Part shown: positions 35,601-45,700 of the stretch, piece by piece
Numbering within the stretch: position 1 is the first letter of the stretch
Layout: the number at the start of each line of letters is the position of its first letter
NCBI GenBank assembly: GCA_003991915.1
Contig: RQTK01000338.1
Coordinates: 202,013-266,012 of the forward strand
Origin: Elysia chlorotica
Lineage: Eukaryota > Mollusca > Gastropoda > Plakobranchidae
Length of the DNA: 64,000 nucleotides
Direction of reading: 5' to 3'
The notes under the pieces: generated by a model
What the model was told of the DNA's origin: nothing
Database searches by the model: none
The model's input: only the letters and a program-made list of their open reading frames with translations
Program-made: the position numbers and the translations under genes

Positions 35601-38600
35601 TTTAAAAACATTCAGTTTGTATGTGATTTAGATGTTGAAAGTGATCTGGTTTTTATTGCAGCTGACGACTTTTATTTTACTATGTAACTTTAAATGTGTC
35701 TGTTCTTCTTTGCTTCTGTCTTCTACATTAAGTTAATGTAAACTGTGTTTTTAGTGTTGTAAAGTAAGACACAATCATAGTACTGGTGGTGTCCAATTGT
35801 TGACAGTGAATGTGAATCAAACAAGAACAATCATAGATATGACAATTGTGTGACGCACATTGAAAATTCATAGCCATTATTCTTAACGCTTTAAACCAGA
35901 ACGGTTGCAGTGTTCGGTCGGTAAAATCACAAACATGACGGAAAACGTAAAAAATACAGCATTTCCATTTTTAGATCTATCTGAAAACCAACATAGCTAA
36001 GTGGGAATTTTGGTACAATTTGTAGGGAGATACAAACCACCTATGATAATTATCCTAGAGCCTAATTAATGTCATATGACATTCTGTGATTCCGAATGAT
36101 AGGACTGAAGTGTGACTTGTATCGAAGTTGGATTTTGGATGTTTTTGGAAGAAACTAATTTTGGCTGTGGTCTTTTTGGACCATATGAAATATATTTCAA
36201 TTGCAAACTGAAGCATGATGTTGATTTAATCACAGAGGGAGGGAGATAAAGAGTCAATGGTAAATTAGTATAACTTTGGAGAACCTTGTTTTACTTACCT
36301 TGGTTTAATATAAACAATTTAAGACATTTTTGTGAGAAGCAAAGTCCACCCGTGATGATTAACCTAGAGCCAAATGTCATATGACATTCTGTGATTCTGA
36401 ATGATAGGACTGAGGTGTGACAGAAAAGAAAAGTTACAAACTGGAACATTTCTATAAACGGGGTATTTGAAAGGATTATTGACAAATTAAATAAAAAATT
36501 CCTGTTTTGATTACCCGTATCATCTCAATCAAGTGACTACACAAGGAAAGGTTAATGGCGTTACTTATGGAACTTTATCCTTGTGGTCTTGCTTCCCTCC
36601 ACCTTGTTAGTTATGTATACTGCACTCTACAGCATGCTGGGCATTAACATGTATTTGATTTTGTAACTCAGAGCAAGTGAATCTATTTTGTAGTCTGCCC
36701 ACACTTTACTTTGATTTACTACCCTCAATCTGTCTTTGTCTTATGTATGGAAGAAACCACCTATGATGATCAACCTAGAGCCAAATGTCATATGACATTT
36801 TATGATTCTAAATGATAGGACTGAGGTACGACTTCCATCGTCTTTTGTGACTTTTTTTAAAGTTCAGTTTGCAAATGATTTAGATGTAGAAGGTGCCATT
36901 TTATAAAATTTAATGTTAGTATTTATTTCTTAATTGTACAAAGGTCTATGATAATCACAAAATTAAATATTGTTGCTAAAGTTAGGGCATAATAATCAAG
37001 AAATTATTAGGAAGTAAAAAGCATAGTAATTAGCTAAATTTAGTTTGACATAATGGGAAGTGTTGTACATTTTTTTCAAACGCACTGATAAATACCCAAG
37101 GAATTTTCATGATAACTTTATATTCGTAGTGATGCATAGCGGTTTTCTGTTGTATAGTGCAAATCGACTTCTGAACATGAGATGGTGACATTTCCTTCCG
37201 CACCCGTGATGATTATCTAGAGCCAAATGTCATATGAAATTAACTGATTATCAATGATAGGACTGAGGTGCGGAATGGAATTCTCTCAAAAATTCCTTCC
37301 GTTTTTAACACATGCACATCTTCCCAAGTCTTGAGAGAAAAAACTTTGGTCAGTATGGTCTATTCGGAAGTATGTTACCTGATAAGAGTTCATGTTTTTG
37401 TTGGGATGGGGCGTGTCGGCTTATCGGCACGAACAGAGATTGTTGCAAGCATCTATTGTATTCCTCTTAATCTGCATGTAGCAAAAATGTGATTTAAAGC
37501 TCCAAACGTTTTTTTTATCATTGTTATAGTTTGTTTAGAAAATGTTTCCTTTCTGATGACTGTCTCTATCGTTCATTGTGTAGTATTATGTGACTGGCTG
37601 AGACGGGAGTCCATGTCTTCCTGCACTGTCTATGTATGCCAGACTGTAAAATGGTCAAACGTTAGTCTTGGGTTCAGTCCATTACACAGTCTATATAGTG
37701 CTGGCGTTGGAAGTGTAGCATTAAACTTAACTCGCCGTTCATTGAGTTAATACAAGTAATACCGTAATAACACTCTTGTTTGTTCTATTCTCCTCAGATC
37801 AACGACTTCCTGGATCACACTTCCTCCCCCGTGGATGGCATCACCCTCACAGAGTCCATGCATGCCAGGTTGGTCAAAGCTGACAATTTATAAATTCCAA
37901 TCAATTTTCTGCCATACGTAAAAAAAAAAAATGAAATCTGAAGGTTAAACCCAACACACCAGTGATGATCCTTCAAGAGCCAAATGTCATATGACACTCC
38001 ATGATTCTGAATGATAGGACTGAGGTGTTTGGCAAAGGGATAATAAATCGACCATAAAAAATGAAAGGCAAAATTCTTAGATATTTCTTTAGAATAATTA
38101 TATGATTATAATTTATGGGTGGGGAAAGGGAAGGGGTTATTACGGTTAAAGTAAAAACATTTGTGGATGAAAGGTAACCTCATCATTCAGTAGTGTTGGT
38201 GCAAATTCTTTTAAACTGTTATATTACTGCTTCTATATACACATTTTTTAACCACACCATTATCTATAATTTATTTGGTTTGTCAAGAGGCTAGTTTAGA
38301 GTATAAAAACAAACTTTGTTTGAGAAACTCCCCGTCTTTTATGAATTTTGTATTTCTCCAACAAAAAGTATCTTTTCTCTTTTCAGGGGGATCAATGTCC
38401 GTTACCTTGGAAAGGTTGCCGAGACTCTTGCTAAGTACCAGACGTTGTCTTATGTATATGTAAGTTCATAACAATGAAAAGTTTGTTTGCTCCTTACTTA
38501 AAAAGATTAATTCTTCAATTGCTGCAATCAGCCTATTCCATAGATGCAAAATTTTTCATATTGCTGTTTCATAAAAAAAAAAAAGCAAATAAAAGCAAGC

Positions 38601-41600
38601 AACTGTTTTCTGTGTCTGCTTAATATAAATTCTTAAATATCAGCCTCAATGACGGTCAGGCTAGTAAAGCGACAGTGTCGATCAGGTATACATAATTATA
38701 CCCTAAATTTGTAATACTCTACGTGTGTCCACAGACTATCGCCATCAGCGAGCTGATCTGCAGGTCCACCAAGCATCTGTTCTGCAGCTTCATGCAGGGC
38801 GTGGACATGATGAACACAGCAGCAGCCATTAGCCACTTCCTCAACTGTTTCCTCGGCTCCTACCCCACGCCGCACGCTTCAGTCACTGCTGAGGAGGTAG
38901 GATGGGGGCTCTACATCCCTTTCTTGCTCTCTCTTTCTCTAACTACCTTTGTCTGTGTCTCCCTGTTCCCCGCACCTTCTTTTTTTGTCTCTGTCTCTTT
39001 TCGCTTTTCTCTCGCTTGATACCCACTCTCTCTATCTTCTCTCTCTCTTTGTTTGTTTTTCTCTTAGCAGTCACCATTTTATCAAATATCTGATCTTATT
39101 CATGATTCACAATACGCATACAGTCGAGCACCCATACAAACACCAATCCCTCTCTCTGTCTCTCTCTCTCTCTGTTTTTCTCTTGTTTGCTTTCTCAATT
39201 TTAGACTATTTTTAGACACAGCTCTAACAATTATTTATCCTTGTTAGAAGACTGGATTCAGCTGATTTAGGGAATTGAATGAAAAATATGATGAACATGA
39301 AATTCTCAGTAGTGAAGAGTCTGTGGTCAATATAATTACATAGGTGTAAAAAAAAGTATTAGTTGATGTTGATCTTAACTGTCTTATTTCACAGAATTAG
39401 CATAAGATCTAGTAGAACAAAATATTTACTCTTGCTGGTAGAATAAGAGTGAATTTACTTGATAAGAATAGTGTCATTGCCTCAAAGAAAAGGTGTCTTA
39501 TTGTTTATAAAAGTTGCATTTTATCGGAAAAGCAATCACCATTTTATCAAATTTCTGGTCTTGCTTATGAATTATAAAAGAAAAAATCAACTTAAACAGC
39601 TGTAAATAATTTGATCTTACAATATGCATACGGTAGAGCCACTCCTGAAACAGATTAAATAATTTTTATGGCAAGGACCAGTTCTGTTTATCAATCAGTG
39701 ATTCACTGTTCTTAGTTATACATTGTGCACAATTTAGAGCATTGGGAGTTAAATTTCTCCATAATTAGACTTAGCAGTCACCATTTTATCAAATATCTGA
39801 TCTTATTCATGATTCACAATACGCATACAGTCGAGCACCCATACAAACAACACTTATAAAACAGATTAAATAATTTTTATGGCAAGGACCAGTTCTGTTT
39901 ATCAGTAAATCACTGTTCAAGTTGTACATTAATTTAGGACATTGGGAGTTAAATTTCTCCATAATTAGTAAAATAAACTAGTTTCTTCTTTACTCCTTTT
40001 CAGACGAAAAACAACAAAAGGAAAAGCAAGAGAAAGAACAAGCACAGCATTATGCTTAGTATAGGTAAGATGGGTTCGGATTTTGAGTGTTCTGCTGGAG
40101 GGAATTTTTAACATCACACTTGTACAGACTTTGTGGTGTTTTTTTTTAAAATAATTTTTAGAGCACTAGCTATTGCATATGTTTGAGAACTAAGCAGCAG
40201 TTAAAGTGTTATGGATGGGTTCGATTTGTTGAAATAAGAAAGAAGCTGGTTTAGGCCTTCATTGAATGTACCGGTATAATGTAACATCTTTCTTCAGATA
40301 GAAATTAAAAATTGTATTTTTTCCCCCATTCCTTTTTTGATTTCAGTGGTGCTATAGGATTGTCAAGACTTTTCTATAGATTAAAAAAAAAATGTTTTAT
40401 GTCCACCAGAAAACACTGAGTGGATCTCAGAAAGCCCCAGATCTCTTTGGAAGAAAATCATTGATGAAGCTGATGATTATTACGGATACACCTTGGAGTG
40501 GTAAGGCTTATTCAGGGTGCATGCTTCTCTTTTCCTCATCAATTTAAACAATTTCTTGTGGTGTGCTTTAGTTTGAGTATTGTCTTTTACAGTAAGGCTT
40601 CCTTCTCTTTATCATATCTATACCGACACATATTTTAGGTGTTATGGCTTATGAAGCTTTTTTCTTAAAAGTAAAATATCTTTAAAAAAAAGAGGAGGAT
40701 TTTTTTTGTTACTTTTCTTGAGTAAGGATTAGAATGCTCAAAAGCTTTACAAATCCTCTTGGGATATTTAAAACCTTCACTTTGTAATGCAGAAGAAAGT
40801 GGAAAGGATTACTTAACTGAAAAAAATTGAGGAATTGTCGACAATACAAAATAAGCTGTGTGTTAACTTTTTCTAGTTTTATGTTCTTTCATCAAGAGTA
40901 TGAGAGTGCTTTATGAATTATTGCTCTTATAAAATAAGCAGCGTAAAAACTTTTTCCATCTCTGATTGTTTTCAGCGATAGTATAGAGGGTGCCCTTGAG
41001 CAGTACGGCTGCCAGCGGGTGGCCATGCTGCGATCGATCTGTCTAAAAGCGGGCATCCAGATTCAGCTTCGGGAGTACACACTCGAGTCAAAGGCTCGAC
41101 CAGTCTTCACTGAGGATGACATCGTCAATGTGTACCCAGTAGTCAAACATATCAGCCCAAGGGTGAGTCAGGATCAGACAAGAGGATGCAGTTAATGAGT
41201 GCCCTGTAGTCGAACACATCAGCATGGGGTGAATTCAGGGTCAGAGAATGATTATGTTGTAAATATTTAACTTGTCAAAGCCATAATGAGAATGGTCAGT
41301 TGAGGGTCAGCGGGTTGGAGTGGCATGTTACAAGAGTGAGAATCTTCTGTCTCCAGGTTGATCTTGTTTGTTTTCATGGGATTTTAGATTTGATAATCTC
41401 CTCTGAAAATAAGGATATGAGTGTAGTTAAGAAGCCATATGGCTAATTTATAACCTGAATAAAGAGTAAAAAATGAGCCCGTCCAAAAACATTTTGATAT
41501 TTTCACCCTCGCAGGCAACAGATGCCTTCCACTTCTTCTCAAGCGGACAGACTAAGATCCAGCAGGGCTTGCTCCGCGAGGGCTACGAGCTGATCAGCGA

Positions 41601-42703
41601 GGCGCTCAACCTGCTCAACAACGTGTACGGCGCTATGCACCCTGAGATTGCTGCCTGCCTGCGTCTGCTGGCGCGCCTCAACTACATCATGGGCGAGTTT
41701 GGGGAGGTGAGTTTTACGGTAGTGGCTCACTATAGCTTAGACCCACAGGGAGGTGGATAAATGGCTCAAGTGGTAGAGCGTTGTCTCCGGATCTTTGAGC
41801 CTGCGATTGGTCCAAAATGTATTATTTTGATTTCGTACCCCACTGGTTGGATCTGTGTTAGTATAATGTGACCATCTTAGACAGATCTGCAGGTCTCCCC
41901 ACACTGTCTTGTGTGTGGCAGCACATGATATTGTCTGTGTTAACATTGGAGGTTAGGCAACAAAAGAAGAAAATAGCAGAAGCTCACTTTGAGACCCACA
42001 AACACAAAATCAATTGGCAGAAGTTTTGTTTGTTATGACTTGGTTTGTGACAGTTGGAAGGGTTACAAAATAAAGAAAGGGAACCACAGTTCTATAAAAA
42101 TTGTTACGTGAAAATCTTTTAAAATAATCTTTTTGTGTGACTTTGTGAATTAATATATTTATTTTTTAGCATAATCACTCCCTTTTTTCTTAGTGCCAAA
42201 AGAAGTGATTGTACATGAATTTTGTTATTTGGTATTTCCCATCCTCAGGCCATGTCGTACCAACAAAGGGCAGTTCTGATGAGTGAGCGGGTCATGGGTA
42301 TCGACCATCCAAACACGATCACTGAATATGTGAGTTGTCTACATACAAATTGTTTGCATTTCAGTTGTCTTGTCTACTGTCTCACAGAATGGCTCTCTGA
42401 CTTAGGTTGATTTTTAGACCCTGATGTCTGGTTTATCTATTGTCTTGTCTTCCTTTATGTTAGCATGTAATAATGACATGTATTTGTTTCTGCACTAGAT
42501 GAATTTGAATTGATGCATTAAGAAAAACATATTGTGGATCAATTAATCTGCATAATAAGCTATTTAACTTTTATTCTAATGGTTACTTTTGAATGGGGGG
42601 TTCTATGCACAACCTTATGCCCCCACCCCCTCTTTTTAAATATTCAGTTTTTGTGGGGCTCTCCCCCCCGTGCCACTCTCTCTCTATCTTTCTCTCTCTC
42701 TCT

Positions 42704-42748
<45 letters not shown>

Positions 42749-45700
42749 TCTTCCCCGAAACACACATAAAAAACGAACCCTACAATTTTAAAGGAGAAAT
42801 ACATAAAATTTCAAAGAAAAATTCCCATTTTAGGTATGAAGATTTAGATTTAAAAACAAAACAAAAAACACTGGGGTTCATTTTCGACCTCTGACATACA
42901 ATTAGAGTTAAATGTGTCCAATCTCTACAGCCACCATACAACCTATTTCTGATACTTGTATGGATATTATCATTGACTATGCTTGAGTGTTTTCCTCCCC
43001 TTCTCTCCACAGGCCCACCTGGCCCTCTACTGCTTCGCCAACAGTCAGGTGACGAGCGCGCTGCGCCTGATGTACCGCGCCCGCTACCTGGCTATTGTGT
43101 GTCATGGCGAAGATCACCCAGAGGTGGCGCTCATTGACGTGAGTTCAAAGTTAGAGAGTTGGATTTTGTTTTAGAAGCCAATTAGAAAATTGTAGTTCTT
43201 CCATGGAGAATTTGATTTCACAAACAGTTAATTGACTTGGTTTGAAGTCATGAGTTTTGCCTAAGGTTTTAGATTGAGATAGTTTATCAAGCGTCCACAG
43301 ACAAGTGAGTAATGCTTAACGATGGAACAGAAAAGTGTTTGCCACAAAATGACTGATAGGGATTTTGAAACGTTTTGAAATTTTTTAAAACAAAAACTGT
43401 CGTCTAACAAAGAGGAGCAACTCCTTATGATTCATCTGAGAATTCTTCCAAATTCCTCTTTGCTGTTTTGCTTTTGCGGTGAAGGAAACTATATTTTTCC
43501 ATTATTTGATGCTGACAATTTTTGCTCGTAGTCTTTCATTCTTAAATGCAACCTTCGAAGTCACACTGTAGCCGATGTTTTCTTGCAAAATGTGTGAATG
43601 TCTCTGTTATTGTTTGTTTGATCCTCAGAGTAACATAGGGCTGATCCTCCAAGCAGTCGAGGAGTATGATTTCTCACTCCGCTACCTCGAACATGCTCTA
43701 CAGCTTAACATCAGGTAAGAGCTATCTATACCTTAGAGGCCATAGAAAGACTTTAAATAAAATATAAAAGGCGTTAGCTTTGTCAAAATAAAGATATATA
43801 GAGAGGTAGAGAGAGAGATATATGGATAGATATGTACAAAATTTAGATAATGTACAAAATTATTGTATTGCCCGTAAACAAAAGAGTTGTGGACACAAAA
43901 AGAAGTGAAAGTTAGAGGAGCTGTAAATCTAACCAAAGATTACAAAGGCTTGCTGTAAATAATTTCTTTGTTTGATATACCACATATTTTATGCTCAATA
44001 ATTATCCATTGAAACCGCCCACTGTGATTGTTTTAGTTTTTGTGGACTGTACTCTTCCCATCATCTTGGGGTTAAACATAATCATTTCTTCAAAATACTT
44101 CAAATACTACCATATATTCACTATTGAAAGATCACAAGGTAGAAAAACAATGAAACAGAATTATTTTATAAGCCTAAGTGTCATGGTTATTGTGGACCAG
44201 TAGAACATTATTGCATAATGTCCTGAAGGCTAGGGTGAATTTTGTATCAGTCCGTGAAACATAACTCTGGTAAAAGATTTTGCTTCCTCGGTGGTAATTG
44301 ATTCATGCTTCTCCTTCTTCAGATGTGTTCAAATTCAAACCAAATTGTAATTTTTTTCTATTTGATTTTTTGCAGGTACTTTGGCCAGGAGAGTCTGAAG
44401 ACGGCCATGACCTACCATCTGGTGGCCAGGACCCACTCGTGTCGAGGAGATTTCCGCGCTGCCCTGCAGAGTGAGAAGGAGGCTTTCTCCATCTACAAAA
44501 GCAAAGTATGTTATTTAAAAAAAAATTTTGTGCAAGCTACTGTGGAAACATTTAGGGGTCAGAACACATAACCTCCAACAATTAACAATTTTGTTTCTAT
44601 TGTCTGTTTTCTCGAGAGGAAAGTTAATGATCTAGAACAAAATTTGTTTCAGTTGGGACTCAAAGGCTAATGTTTGTAGTTATTTTTTGTTTGGATGGAA
44701 AGCATGCACAAGCTATAGAATAATTCCCAATTGTCATCAGAAGGGGGCATGTAGAAAATTCATGAAATAGATGTTAACATTACTATTCTAGCCAGGACTG
44801 TATAAAATGCTGATCATTTTTGTTCAAGATGCTTTTTAATAACTTCGAATCAAGTTTATGTAATCAGTGACTTTAGGTTTCAATAGAGATTCAACATGCA
44901 AATTTAATCATTTTCTCTGTCTGATAATTTTTTTATTTTTTCAGCTTGGGGAGAACCATGAGAGAACCAAGGAGAGCTCCGAGTGTCTGGCCCACCTCAC
45001 AAAGCAGGCGGTTGTCGTCCAGAAGAAGATGAACGAGATCTACAAGGGCGAGGTTAAATCTTCCCTGCCGCCCATACAGGTGAGACATAGTCTTGCAAGG
45101 CTTAGGGTCTTTGGTTATGAACAGTTCAAGATTTAAAATCATGTTAGTCATGCCTCTAGGCTTAGGGTTGGGGTTTATGAACAGCTTTAAGCGCTTAACG
45201 TTTAGCTCATGAAACTTGTACAAAAGATTTGGCAATTTTTTTGTTTTAAGATTGTCATCACAGCTTTTACATTACAAACACTGTTATTGTAACCTGACCT
45301 GGCTGTTCTAAATACTCTTAATGTGATTGTGGACTGATTGACGTCTGTGCTGAGAACTTGTGAAAGTCCTTTCCCTCATAATTCCACTGGCTATCAGGGC
45401 TGTTAATAAGTAGAAAATCATGATCTTTGGGGATGTAATTCTTTGCTGGGGGGGTACGTCTATGTTCTCAGAAAGAGCTTTAACAGATATTTTATTAGGT
45501 AAAACCATTATTCACGCAATATTGAACTTGGTTTTTCCAGATTCAGCCACCTTCCTTGGCAGGAGTTCTAGAGACACTGAATGTCATCAATGGAATTGTC
45601 TTTGTTCAAATCAGGTATGGCTCTCATGTTTTTTTTCTCTCTCTCTGTCTGTAGTGCAAGATTGGCTTCACCTTCACAAAATTTAGGGAAAATTTATATA

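Larger units (their letters stand above)
31610..36120 (+). repeat. Intron 23 tandem array, units of roughly 0.6-1.2 kb
   Basis: Blocks recur in order: the snoRNA-like element, then gtgatttagatgttgaaggt, then ggtttttattgcagctgatg, then cacaatcatagtactggtgg, then a piece of the SINE body (cactgtctctgtgtgcagca), then taaaccagagcggttgcagt and gcagttatactgagaggtac. Several units are truncated or rearranged, and one is cut by a gap. No protein coding is visible. Short frames that recur here are artefacts of the repetition. Confidence 0.85.

Noticed and set aside
39280-39340. Another box C-like TATGATGA in CLUH intron 26
   Set aside because: No CTGA at the right distance, no terminal stem, and neither conserved block is present.
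41763-41830. tRNA gene in CLUH intron 30
   Set aside because: The box A and box B-like sequences are present, but no complete cloverleaf forms and a SINE body follows directly.
42583-42804. Arg/Glu dipeptide frame
   Set aside because: It is a translation of the CT microsatellite on the opposite strand.
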